Assembly: GCA_022508665.1 (NCBI GenBank)
Contig: JAFLUT010000014.1
Location: 1 to 36,282, forward strand
Length of the DNA: 36,282 nucleotides
Source of the DNA: Prevotellaceae bacterium
GTDB taxonomy: Bacteria; Bacteroidota; Bacteroidia; Bacteroidales; Bacteroidaceae
Reading direction: 5' to 3'
Positions within the stretch are counted from its first letter, which is position 1; every line of letters starts with the position of its first letter. Below are positions 1 to 6,794 of this stretch, in pieces. The position numbers were made by a program, and so were the translations under genes. Under the pieces are notes generated by a model. It was not told where the DNA came from, did not search any database, and saw nothing but the letters and a program-made list of their open reading frames with translations.

Positions 1-263
1 GTCAGTTGCTTTGCGATTCCTCTGATATTAGTTATGTGTTCGAGGATGAAGACGGGTTTATTGAATACCCAGATGAAGAAGGCTATTATGGTGAGTTGAG
101 TTTCAGAATGCAATATAAGGATAGCATCGGAGAACCTTTCCCATGGCTATACATTGATGCGGATACATTAAAGAGCGTTGCAGAAGATAATGATTATGAT
201 GTTGAGGTTATAGCAGAGGGAGAGCATTATGACTATTTGGCGAGAATAACAAAACAACAATAA
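1..263 (+). CDS. Probable class I SAM-dependent methyltransferase, C-terminal end (partial)
   Basis: The reading frame is open to the left edge and stops at 261-263, so only about the last 87 residues are visible; the true start lies outside the window. The segment has an acidic stretch, then a G-E-P-F-P-W-L-Y-I-D motif and an ending with H-Y-D-Y-L-A-R. I recognise this as the C-terminal part of a methyltransferase family common in Bacteroidales; the SAM-binding motifs would be upstream and cannot be checked. The stop is followed one base later by the start of the cupin gene, so the two are probably co-transcribed. The family call rests on remembered resemblance of the tail alone. Substrate unknown. 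Confidence 0.55.
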   Translation, partial: QLLCDSSDISYVFEDEDGFIEYPDEEGYYGELSFRMQYKDSIGEPFPWLYIDADTLKSVAEDNDYDVEVIAEGEHYDYLARITKQQ

Positions 264-264
264 T

Positions 265-678
265 ATGAAAATAATTGACGACAATTTAATCAATGGTGTG
301 GCGGCAGAGGCAAAACAGTCACCAAGATTGAGGATGAACTACAATTTTCATCAGAGCCTCTCAGATAAATGCCACCGTTTCCTGAACGCTTTGGAGCCGG
401 GAACACAAATCCCTATACATCATCACCCGACAAAAGATGAGACCTTTGTCATTCTGAAAGGAAAAGTCAGAGTTTCAACCTATAACGATGATGGTGAAAT
501 GCTGGAGTCTTGTGTTCTCTGCCATGAAGAAGGATGTTATGGCGTTGATATACCCAAGAACGTATGGCATGGTGTTGAGTGTATAGAACCGAGTGTGCTG
601 TTGGAATGCAAGGAAGGTCCATTTGTTGAGCATGAGGTTGATGGGATATTGGAGATAAAACAAGAAGAGAGAAAGTAG
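265..678 (+). CDS. WbuC family cupin-fold metalloprotein
   Basis: A 137-residue single-domain cupin. The metal-site pattern is visible: H52-H53-H54 followed by P, E59, the glycine-containing turn F-V-I-L-K-G-K, and H102 in V-W-H-G. Length and the W-H-G-V-E ending match the WbuC group, often found near polysaccharide or nucleotide-sugar genes. The enzymatic role of that group is not settled, so I assign none. It starts one base after the preceding stop, implying translational coupling with the methyltransferase-like gene. No signal peptide is seen; a cytoplasmic protein is expected. Confidence 0.8.
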   Translation: MKIIDDNLINGVAAEAKQSPRLRMNYNFHQSLSDKCHRFLNALEPGTQIPIHHHPTKDETFVILKGKVRVSTYNDDGEMLESCVLCHEEGCYGVDIPKNVWHGVECIEPSVLLECKEGPFVEHEVDGILEIKQEERK

Positions 679-707
679 TTTTTATTCTACGTTCTCTCTT
701 TTTACTC

Positions 708-930
708 TTATATTGCAACATTATTCATCTCCTGATATAATGCTACAGGACCAAGATGCCACATTTTCGTAGTTTCTGTTTCTAATTGGCGATATGTTTC
801 TGACAGATAGATTTCTTCCATTGCGTCAACAAGACTGATATTTTTTATCTTCCATCAGCATATCTGCTAACCATGCTACTTTGGAGGGCAACAGCAGGTA
901 CAGGTTAGATTGATTGACATATAAATTCAT
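708..930 (-). pseudogene. Frameshifted small gene, DUF3791-partner-like remnant
   Basis: On the minus strand an ATG at 930-928 opens a frame reading M-N-L-Y-V-N-Q-S-N-L then L-L-L-P-S-K-V-A-W-L-A-D-M-L. It breaks at a run of six A (plus-strand T run 841-846) and hits a stop a few codons later. Continuing one base out of phase restores a coherent protein through D-A-M-E-E-I-Y-L-S-E-T-Y and M-W-H-L-G-P-V-A-L-Y-Q to a stop at 710-708. This tail resembles the small partner proteins encoded beside DUF3791 genes in Bacteroidales. The one-base homopolymer indel suggests decay or a sequencing error. It overlaps the end of the upstream remnant by an ATGA junction, the arrangement of an intact operon. 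Confidence 0.55.
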
Positions 931-1125
931 TTTGCCTGTTCTTCCATTCTTAATTTAATAAATTCATCTATATCCTCCATAAATCCATTGACGACTTTGT
1001 GTATGCAGGGCTTCATAATGTTCACAAAGGTGATCAAGCACGTTATATCTGCCTAACTGTTTTACGGCTTCTGCCCCAGTCAGCGATAATAATATAATAG
1101 GTAAAATAGCATTAAACCATAGACG
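927..1125 (-). pseudogene. DUF3791-like gene remnant with internal frameshift
   Basis: Minus-strand translation gives L-T-G-A-E-A-V-K-Q-L-G-R-Y-N-V-L-D-H-L, then E-H-Y-E-A-L-H-T-Q-S-R-Q-W. The frame is then lost near 980-985 and resumes in another phase as F-M-E-D-I-D-E-F-I-K-L-R to a TGA at 929-927. The core (a helix-turn pattern ending in Y-E-A-L-H-T-Q-S, then an E-D-I-D-E-F-I tail) is typical of DUF3791, a short protein family of unknown function common in gut anaerobes. No convincing start codon is present and an in-frame stop lies just upstream of the visible part, so the 5' end is also degraded. Upper boundary approximate. Confidence 0.5.
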
Positions 1126-1148
1126 GGAATTATACGATCAGAATGTGC

Positions 1149-1197
1149 TTATAATCCTCCAAACCTATGTTTTTCACCCACTTTGGGAGGATTATAA
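1149..1197. repeat. Imperfect inverted repeat / hairpin
   Basis: TTATAATCCTCCAAA (1149-1163) is matched by its reverse complement at 1182-1197 with a single extra G, leaving a loop of about 18 bases. There is no T-run on either side, so it is not a standard terminator. It lies between the decayed minus-strand genes and the promoter of the ElaA-like gene. Confidence 0.5.
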
Positions 1198-1280
1198 CGA
1201 TTTTCTCACATTTTATTCTTAACGTTGTATCCTGAAAAACAAGAATACCACATCTTTGCTAAAATAAATAATGCCATAAA

Positions 1281-1312
1281 GTTGTGTATATCCCTAAGAA
1301 TTATTAACTTTG
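1281..1312 (+). promoter_or_regulatory. Bacteroidetes-type promoter for the ElaA-like gene
   Basis: GTTG at 1281-1284 and TAACTTTG at 1305-1312 are separated by 20 bases, matching the TTTG / TAnnTTTG consensus used by the Bacteroidetes primary sigma factor. Transcription would start near 1319, about 50 bases before the acetyltransferase start. Confidence 0.6.
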
Positions 1313-1369
1313 TGATTGTTTGATGACTTCTGACGATGAGAGATTCTTTACACATAACAACATTGCTTT

Positions 1370-1840
1370 ATGATAAACCATGCCATAGACAACAACAAAT
1401 ATCTTTATATTAACCTGAAAGTTCAGACTTTTGATGAACTGACAACTAAGGAACTGTATGCAATACTGAAAGCACGAGCGGCTGTCTTCATTGTAGAACA
1501 GAATTGCCAGTATCAAGATATGGATGATATTGATTTCGCAGCAACTCATGTCACTCTCTTGAAAGATGATGAGATTGTGGCATACGCAAGAGTCTTTTGC
1601 GACGGGCATGCTGATACATGGCATATCGGGCGCGTGCTGACTGTTTGGCGAGGCATGGGATATGGCATTCCACTGATGAACGAGGCAATAAAGGTTGCAA
1701 AGGAAGCAGGCGCAAAGTCCGTAGAGATTGATGCTCAAAGTTATGCTATCGGTTTTTATGAGAAGGTTGGCTTTCAAGTATGTTCTGACGAGTATCTGAT
1801 AGACGGCATCCTGCATAAACGGATGAAGTTGCTTGTATGA
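1370..1840 (+). CDS. ElaA-like GNAT family N-acetyltransferase
   Basis: 156 residues. The N-terminal half carries the ElaA hallmark F-D-E-L-T-T-K-E-L-Y-A-I-L-K-A-R followed by V-F-I-V-E-Q-N-C-Q-Y and D-D-I-D. The acetyl-CoA loop is the R-V-L-T-V-W-R-G-M-G-Y-G segment, with the usual Y-E-K-V-G-F strand near the C terminus. ElaA proteins are predicted acyltransferases of unknown substrate. The annotated ATG adds about 18 residues compared with many family members; no better in-frame ATG precedes the conserved region, so it is kept. A promoter lies at 1281-1312. Its end overlaps the space before the MBL gene, suggesting co-transcription. Confidence 0.85.
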   Translation: MINHAIDNNKYLYINLKVQTFDELTTKELYAILKARAAVFIVEQNCQYQDMDDIDFAATHVTLLKDDEIVAYARVFCDGHADTWHIGRVLTVWRGMGYGIPLMNEAIKVAKEAGAKSVEIDAQSYAIGFYEKVGFQVCSDEYLIDGILHKRMKLLV

Positions 1841-1850
1841 TACATTTCAC

Positions 1851-2609
1851 ATGAGGCTTACCTACATATTTCATAGTTGTTTTGTTCTGGAAACAGAAAA
1901 GTCAATCTTGCTATTTGACTACTGGCAGGATCCTTCACATGGCATTTCCCGATTTCTGATAAATGACAAGCCGCTGTACGTGTTCGCCAGTCATTTCCAT
2001 GAAGACCATTTCAATAAAGAAATCTTCACATGGAAAAAGCAGAAACATAATATTACATACATATTAAGCAAGGACATCCTTCGGCACAAGAGAGCAAACA
2101 AAGAAGACGCTGATGTATGGCTAGCAAAAGGCGGCACATGGACTGACGGAACAGTATCAGTAAGGGCAACAGGCAGCACAGACATTGGCGTCTCATGGAT
2201 TGTTGAGACGGAAGGAAAACGAATTTTCCATGCAGGAGATTTGAACAACTGGTATGCTAAGTTTCTCCCAAATGCGAAACATGGAGAGACAATCCATAGC
2301 GAAGAAATGGATGAGGACATTGACCCTATAGCCCATGAGAAACAATATCTTGGCGAACTGAAAGATATTCGCAAGATAACGGATAGATTTGACATTGCAA
2401 TATTCCCCGTAGACGGAAGAATTGGCAATGGCTACACGCTTGGAGCCCGCCAATTCATAGAGCGCTTTGATGTCAGGCTCTTCGTTCCCATGCACTTCGT
2501 AGCCAGCGGTTTTGAATCCGCATGGCGTTTCAAGGAATATGCTGACATAAAGGATGTACAGTTTTGGGATATAAACAAAGAGGGAGAGTGTATAAATGTT
2601 CTACAATAA
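1851..2609 (+). CDS. MBL-fold metallo-hydrolase
   Basis: About 252 residues starting with M-R-L-T-Y-I-F-H-S-C. The zinc-binding motif is intact: H48-F-H50-E-D52-H53. A later H-A-G-D supplies the next ligands, and P-M-H-F near the C terminus the last histidine. The layout is that of UlaG-like / UPF0173-type metallo-beta-lactamase-fold hydrolases, which act on small phosphoesters, lactones or nucleotides; substrate unknown. I chose the ATG at 1851 because the frame upstream has only a TTG overlapping the previous gene, and the beta-strand of the fold begins right after this ATG. It is 10 bases past the acetyltransferase stop, so the two are probably one operon. Confidence 0.8.
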   Translation: MRLTYIFHSCFVLETEKSILLFDYWQDPSHGISRFLINDKPLYVFASHFHEDHFNKEIFTWKKQKHNITYILSKDILRHKRANKEDADVWLAKGGTWTDGTVSVRATGSTDIGVSWIVETEGKRIFHAGDLNNWYAKFLPNAKHGETIHSEEMDEDIDPIAHEKQYLGELKDIRKITDRFDIAIFPVDGRIGNGYTLGARQFIERFDVRLFVPMHFVASGFESAWRFKEYADIKDVQFWDINKEGECINVLQ

Positions 2610-2664
2610 TCAAAATAGTGACAGTCAAAATACAAGCACATTACACATCATTAGTTCATTACCC

Positions 2665-2686
2665 CAGTCCTCTCCCCCAAGGACTG
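2665..2686. repeat. Small hairpin with CAGTCCT / AGGACTG arms
   Basis: CAGTCCT (2665-2671) and AGGACTG (2680-2686) can pair across an 8-base loop in the gap after the MBL-fold gene. The arm sequence resembles the core of the tandem repeats at 3841 and 19910. The rest of 2610-2769 shows nothing I can name. Confidence 0.4.
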
Positions 2687-2766
2687 CAAAGGGAACTTTT
2701 ATTGGGATGATTTTGTATCCAATCATAAAAATATGGTTGTATTATAAAGATTTTTCCGTCATAAAG

Positions 2767-2797
2767 TTGTTTGTTTGCAAGAAAAGGTGTATCTTTG
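2767..2797 (+). promoter_or_regulatory. Promoter of the Phe/Tyr operon
   Basis: A perfect -7 element TATCTTTG sits at 2790-2797. Upstream, TTG at 2767-2769 (20-base spacing) overlaps TTTG at 2770-2773 (16-base spacing). Transcription would begin near 2803-2806, leaving about 20 bases before the leader-peptide start at 2826. Confidence 0.65.
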
Positions 2798-2825
2798 CAA
2801 AGTTTTATACAAAAAAGGGTAACAA

Positions 2826-2882
2826 ATGAAGTCATTTTATGGCACATACTTTTATTTTTACTTTTACTACGGCGAACAGTAA
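2826..2882 (+). CDS. Phe/Tyr leader peptide of the pheA operon attenuator
   Basis: An 18-residue ORF, M-K-S-F-Y-G-T-Y-F-Y-F-Y-F-Y-Y-G-E-Q, with 4 Phe and 6 Tyr codons, eight of them in the stretch 2847-2870 (TAC TTT TAT TTT TAC TTT TAC TAC). It lies between the promoter at 2790 and the terminator at 2939, directly ahead of pheA. Such amino-acid-rich leaders are the sensing element of ribosome-mediated attenuation (known from trp, phe and his operons of Proteobacteria). The stop codon at 2880-2882 is followed by AGCGGG at 2884-2889, which can pair with CCCGCT in the left arm of the terminator. A ribosome finishing at the stop would cover that strand; one stalled on any Phe/Tyr codon would leave it free. 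No strong Shine-Dalgarno is visible. Confidence 0.85.
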   Translation: MKSFYGTYFYFYFYYGEQ

Positions 2883-2883
2883 G

Positions 2884-2965
2884 AGCGGGAAGTTATGTGT
2901 TATGACAGACTTGGAAAAAGACAATGAATAATGTATAGCCCCGCTTCTATAAGCGGGGTCTTTTT
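2884..2965 (+). promoter_or_regulatory. Transcription attenuator: antiterminator strand and terminator
   Basis: Terminator: CCCCGCTT (2939-2946), loop CTAT, AAGCGGGG (2951-2958), a perfect 8-bp stem followed by TCTTTTT (2959-2965). Antiterminator: AGCGGG (2884-2889) is exactly complementary to CCCGCT (2940-2945), extendable by one G-U pair, and would consume most of the terminator's left arm. The two structures cannot coexist. The run of T ends 9 bases before the pheA start, so termination here shuts off the whole operon. The predicted logic is read-through when tRNA-Phe or tRNA-Tyr is uncharged. Confidence 0.8.
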
Positions 2966-2974
2966 ATATGATAT

Positions 2975-3817
2975 ATGAGAAAGATAGCGATACAAGGAGA
3001 AATAGGGTCATTCCACGATGTGGCGAGCCACTGCTACTTCGAGGGTGAGGAGATAGAGATTGTGTGCTGCGACACATTCGAGGGGGTGTTTGAGGAAATG
3101 AAGAAGGACTCGAATGTGATTGGCATTGTGGCGATTGAAAACACTATCGCTGGGTCGCTGCTACACAACTATGAGTTGCTGCGTGAGAGCGGGATGCAAA
3201 TCATTGGCGAGCATAAGTTGAGAATATCTCACTCCATAATGTGTCTGCCAGACGAGGACTGGGCGGACATTACGGAGGTGAACTCGCACCCTGTGGCGCT
3301 GATGCAGTGCCGCACATTTCTGAAACAGCACCCTGAGTTTAAGGTGGTTGAGACGGACGACACGGCTGGTTCGGCGAAGAACATCAGCCAGAAGCAACTG
3401 AGGGGGCATGCTGCGATATGCTCTAAGTTTGCCGCTCCTCTGTATGGCATGAAGGTGCTTGAGGAGGGAATTGAGACGAACAAGCACAACTTCACACGTT
3501 TTCTCGTGCTGTCCGACCCGTGGCAGGCGGAGGAACTAAGTGTGCCGAGCCAGTCGAACAAGGCGAGCATCGTGTTCAGCCTGCCTCACAATGAGGGGTC
3601 GCTGTCGCAGGTGCTGAGCATCTTCTCTTTCTACAGAATAAACTTGACAAAGATACAATCGCTCCCTATCATCGGCAGAGAGTGGGAATACATGTTCTAC
3701 ATTGATGTGCTGTATGATGACTACACGCGTTATCGCCAAAGCATTGATGCGGTACGCCCTCTGACAAAGCAGCTGAAGATTTTGGGAGAGTATCAGGAGG
3801 GAAAAAGCACAGTGTGA
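2975..3817 (+). CDS. pheA: Prephenate dehydratase
   Basis: 280 residues converting prephenate to phenylpyruvate. The catalytic PDT domain spans roughly 3-182 with E-N-T-I-A-G-S at 55-61 and the signature T174-R175-F176 in H-N-F-T-R-F. A C-terminal ACT domain (about 198-275) should bind phenylalanine; in place of the usual E-S-R-P motif it has T-K-I-Q-S-L-P (225-231), a variant I associate with Bacteroidetes. There is no chorismate mutase domain here; that activity is fused to the DAHP synthase two genes on. The ATG at 2975 follows the attenuator terminator by 9 bases. First structural gene of the Phe/Tyr operon. Confidence 0.95.
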   Translation: MRKIAIQGEIGSFHDVASHCYFEGEEIEIVCCDTFEGVFEEMKKDSNVIGIVAIENTIAGSLLHNYELLRESGMQIIGEHKLRISHSIMCLPDEDWADITEVNSHPVALMQCRTFLKQHPEFKVVETDDTAGSAKNISQKQLRGHAAICSKFAAPLYGMKVLEEGIETNKHNFTRFLVLSDPWQAEELSVPSQSNKASIVFSLPHNEGSLSQVLSIFSFYRINLTKIQSLPIIGREWEYMFYIDVLYDDYTRYRQSIDAVRPLTKQLKILGEYQEGKSTV

Positions 3818-3840
3818 GTCCTGCACGTTCATCCACGGCG

Positions 3841-3916
3841 GAGGATTGCAGTCCTCTATTAGGAGGACTGGAGTCATCCATTAAGAGGATTGGAGTCCTC
3901 TATTAGGAGGACTGAG
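3841..3916. repeat. Tandem 22-base palindromic repeats (3.5 units)
   Basis: Three contiguous 22-base units (3841-3862, 3863-3884, 3885-3906) and a partial fourth (3907-3916). Consensus core GAGGACTGGAGTCCTC, a palindrome of 7+2+7, followed by TATTAG. Units differ by 2-5 bases. They fill the 178-base gap between pheA and the aminotransferase and would be transcribed within the operon as stacked small hairpins. The rest of the gap (3917-4004) shows no clear element. Confidence 0.85.
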
Positions 3917-4004
3917 AATTTTAACGGTGTGGTGGAAATGTGGCAAACTGTGCGTGAAAAGCGTAAGAAATAGTGAATAAGAATTTGTTAAAATAGTGAA
4001 TATA

Positions 4005-5168
4005 ATGGTACAGCCAGCAGATAGATTATCGCTCGTAAGCGAGTATTATTTCTCAAGAAAACTGAAGGAGGTGGCGAAACTTAACGCTGAGGGGAAGGAC
4101 ATCATTTCTCTTGCAATCGGTTCGCCCGATATGCCACCAAGTGAGGAGACAATAGATGTGCTGTGCGAACACGCTAAGCGTCCTGACGCTCATGGCTATC
4201 AGCCAACCATGGGAATACCAGAACTGAGGGATGCCATGGCAAGGTTCTATAAAAGGTGGTATGATGTGGAACTTGACCCTGCAACGGAGATACAGCCGCT
4301 CATTGGCAGCAAGGAGGGCATTCTGCATGTGACGCTCGCCTTCTGCAACCCGGGAGACAAGGTGCTGGTGCCTAATCCGGGCTACCCTACTTACACATCG
4401 CTGAGCAAAATTCTCGGTCAGCAGGTAGTGAACTACGACCTGCTGGAAAGCAACGGCTGGCAGCCCGACTTCGAGCAGTTGGAGAAGATGGATTTGGAGA
4501 GGGTGAAACTGATGTGGACGAACTATCCGAACATGCCGACTGGCGGGCGTGCAACGAGAGAGTTGTATGAGAAGATTGTGGCTTTTGCAAGGGCGCATAA
4601 CATCGTGGTTGTGAACGATAACCCCTACTCTTTCATCCTCAACCGTGACGAGCATCTGAGCATTCTGCAAGTGGACGGAGCAAAGGATTGCTGCATAGAG
4701 TTCAACTCGATGTCGAAGAGCCACAATATGCCCGGTTGGCGTGTGGGAATGCTGGCAACGAACAGTACTTTTGTGCAGTGGATACTGAAAATAAAGAGCA
4801 ATATCGACTCCGGCACATTCCGCCCCATGCAGTTGGCGGCAGCGCAGGCATACGACAACACAGAGGAGTGGCACACGCAAGCGAACATTGAGACTTATAC
4901 CACTCGCAGGAAGATTGCGGAAGCCATAATGACAAAACTGGGATGCACTTTCGACCCAACTCAGCAGGGCATGTTCTTGTGGGGGCGCATACCGGAGAAG
5001 TACAATGATGTGGAAGATTTGACGGAGAAAGTGCTGCACGAAGCACGTGTATTCATCACTCCGGGATTTATCTTCGGGAGCAACGGCAAGAGGTATATCC
5101 GCATCAGCCTTTGCGCAAAGGATGAGAAGATGCAGGAGGCTTTGAGGAGAATAGAGGAAATCTTCTAA
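4005..5168 (+). CDS. PLP-dependent class I/II aminotransferase (aromatic/aspartate type)
   Basis: About 387 residues. Fold-type I landmarks are present: N176 in N-Y-P-N-M-P-T-G, D205 and Y208 in N-D-N-P-Y, the Schiff-base lysine K238 in S-M-S-K-S-H-N-M-P-G-W-R, and R246. Between pheA and the DAHP synthase it most likely transaminates phenylpyruvate and 4-hydroxyphenylpyruvate to Phe and Tyr; this comes from context, since the family also includes aspartate and other transaminases. A GTG nine bases upstream is in frame, but the ATG at 4005 is preferred. The gap from pheA holds the 22-base tandem repeats. Confidence 0.9.
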   Translation: MVQPADRLSLVSEYYFSRKLKEVAKLNAEGKDIISLAIGSPDMPPSEETIDVLCEHAKRPDAHGYQPTMGIPELRDAMARFYKRWYDVELDPATEIQPLIGSKEGILHVTLAFCNPGDKVLVPNPGYPTYTSLSKILGQQVVNYDLLESNGWQPDFEQLEKMDLERVKLMWTNYPNMPTGGRATRELYEKIVAFARAHNIVVVNDNPYSFILNRDEHLSILQVDGAKDCCIEFNSMSKSHNMPGWRVGMLATNSTFVQWILKIKSNIDSGTFRPMQLAAAQAYDNTEEWHTQANIETYTTRRKIAEAIMTKLGCTFDPTQQGMFLWGRIPEKYNDVEDLTEKVLHEARVFITPGFIFGSNGKRYIRISLCAKDEKMQEALRRIEEIF

Positions 5169-5211
5169 TACATGAATATATAATTGATAAAGAACTAAAT
5201 AACAAACAGAT

Positions 5212-6279
5212 ATGGAACTTGAACTTTTACCATTAGGTCTTCCAAGCGACAATGAACGTCCGTTTGTCATCGCAGGCCCATGCTCGGCTGAGACCGAAGA
5301 GCAAGTAATGGCTACTGCACGCCAATTGGCGGATAAGGGATGCCACATCTTCCGTGCAGGAGTGTGGAAGCCACGCACAAAGCCGGGTGGTTTTGAGGGC
5401 AACGGAGAAATGGCTTTGCCGTGGATGAAGCAAGTGAAAGAGGAGACTGGCATGCTCACTGCTGTTGAGGTGGCAACTCCCGAACACGTTGAGTTGTGCC
5501 TCAAATATGGCATTGACATTCTTTGGGTAGGCGCACGCACAACGGCTAACCCATTCGCCGTACAAGCAATCGCTGACAGTCTGAAAGGCACGGATATTCC
5601 TGTACTGGTGAAGAACCCTGTCAATCCCGACCTCGAACTGTGGATTGGTGCTTTGGAACGCATCAACGGTGCCGGCATCAAGAGGCTCGGAGCAATCCAT
5701 AGAGGTTTCTCATCATACGACAAGAAGATTTACCGCAACCTGCCTATGTGGCAAATTCCAATTGAATTGAAGCGCCGCATTCCAAACATTCCTATCGCTA
5801 ATGACCCAAGCCACATCGGCGGTCGTCGCGACCTCATCGCCTCGCTTTGTCAGCAGGCAATGGATTTGGGTATGGACGGACTTATCGTTGAAAGTCACTG
5901 CAATCCTGAAACGGCATGGAGTGATGCAAGCCAACAGGTAACGCCAGACATCCTCGATTATATTCTTTCAATCCTCGTCATCCGTGCCGAAACACAGACA
6001 ACTGAGAATATCACTGCGTTGAGAAAGCAGATTGACGAGATTGACAATAACATTATTGAGGTTATTGCCAAGAGAATGAGGGTGTGCCGCGAGGTTGGGC
6101 AGTACAAGAAGGAGCATGGCATGACTATTGTGCAGACAGCACGATATAACGAAATTCTCGAAAAACGTGGCGCACAAGGTTCACTGATGGGCATCGATCC
6201 AGAGTGCATCAAGAAGGTGTTTGAGGCGATACACGAAGAGTCTGTAAATCAGCAGATGAAGGTGATTAACGACAAGTAA
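5212..6279 (+). CDS. Bifunctional DAHP synthase / chorismate mutase (type II)
   Basis: 355 residues with two domains. Residues about 5-250 are a DAHP synthase of the small type (G22-P-C-S-A-E-T at the front, then K-P-R-T-K-P-G-G-F-E-G-N-G, K-N-P-V-N-P-D and D-P-S-H-I-G-G-R-R). It condenses PEP and erythrose-4-phosphate. Residues about 260-345 are an AroQ chorismate mutase: L-R-K-Q-I-D-E-I-D-N-N-I-I, then K-R-M-R-V-C-R-E-V-G-Q-Y-K. The C-terminal position of the mutase is known for Porphyromonas and relatives. Since pheA and tyrA here lack a mutase domain, this is probably the mutase feeding both. It starts 43 bases after the aminotransferase. Confidence 0.95.
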   Translation: MELELLPLGLPSDNERPFVIAGPCSAETEEQVMATARQLADKGCHIFRAGVWKPRTKPGGFEGNGEMALPWMKQVKEETGMLTAVEVATPEHVELCLKYGIDILWVGARTTANPFAVQAIADSLKGTDIPVLVKNPVNPDLELWIGALERINGAGIKRLGAIHRGFSSYDKKIYRNLPMWQIPIELKRRIPNIPIANDPSHIGGRRDLIASLCQQAMDLGMDGLIVESHCNPETAWSDASQQVTPDILDYILSILVIRAETQTTENITALRKQIDEIDNNIIEVIAKRMRVCREVGQYKKEHGMTIVQTARYNEILEKRGAQGSLMGIDPECIKKVFEAIHEESVNQQMKVINDK

Positions 6280-6368
6280 AGCCAACTCCATAATAAGAAA
6301 TCAGAAATAATGTCTAACTTTAGAATTAAAATAATAACATTTAAGAAATTAATTCAATAATTAGAGTT

Positions 6369-6764
6369 ATGAAATATTTTATACAAAACCTCACTGTATT
6401 CTGCTGTTCTCTACTACTATTAATATTAGTTGTAAACTGCTCTGATTCGCATAAAGCAAATTCAGATACATCTTTTTCTTCCGAACTTGTTGAGCTTGCA
6501 AAGCTTGGAAATGCAGAAGCTCAATACAAATTAGGACGTTGTTATTACAATGGTGAAGGTGTTACCCCAAATTATACAGAAGCAGCAAAATGGATACAGA
6601 AAGCGGCAGATCAAGGATTTGCTCAAGCTCAATATAACATGGGTGACTTATACCTTGCTGGTTTGGGTGTTTGTAAAGATTGGAGCAAAGCAAAAAAATG
6701 GTATACAAAAGCCGCAGAACAGGGACATAAAGGTGCAATTATTACATTAGAAACATTAAAGTAA
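6369..6764 (+). CDS. Sel1-repeat lipoprotein inserted in the Phe/Tyr operon
   Basis: 131 residues. The N terminus is a lipoprotein signal: a hydrophobic stretch then L-V-V-N-C at about residue 25, followed by a Ser/Asp-rich linker. Residues about 42-128 hold two Sel1/TPR-like repeats (G-N-A-E-A-Q-Y-K-L-G-R-C-Y-Y-N-G-E-G-V, then A-A-D-Q-G-F-A-Q-A-Q-Y-N-M-G-D). These are protein-interaction modules, not enzymes. The gene and its flanks are clearly more AT-rich than the biosynthetic genes, and nothing links it to aromatic amino acid synthesis; it looks like a later insertion between the DAHP synthase and tyrA. No canonical promoter was found in the 89 bases upstream, so it may be read with the operon. 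Confidence 0.85.
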   Translation: MKYFIQNLTVFCCSLLLLILVVNCSDSHKANSDTSFSSELVELAKLGNAEAQYKLGRCYYNGEGVTPNYTEAAKWIQKAADQGFAQAQYNMGDLYLAGLGVCKDWSKAKKWYTKAAEQGHKGAIITLETLK

Positions 6765-6794
6765 AAAGTAATAATTTTTTAATTATATATATAT

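Noticed and set aside
2596-2829. 77-codon ORF after the MBL-fold gene
   Set aside because: It starts inside the MBL gene, has no domain or plausible composition, and runs through the operon promoter into the leader peptide region.
4053-5723. 556-codon minus-strand ORF opposite the aminotransferase and DAHP synthase
   Set aside because: It lies antisense to two clearly recognised genes; its translation is Cys/His/Leu-rich shadow sequence without any motif.
6310-6345. Separate promoter for the Sel1 gene at TAACTTTA
   Set aside because: The last base of the -7 element is wrong and there is no TTTG about 20 bases upstream.
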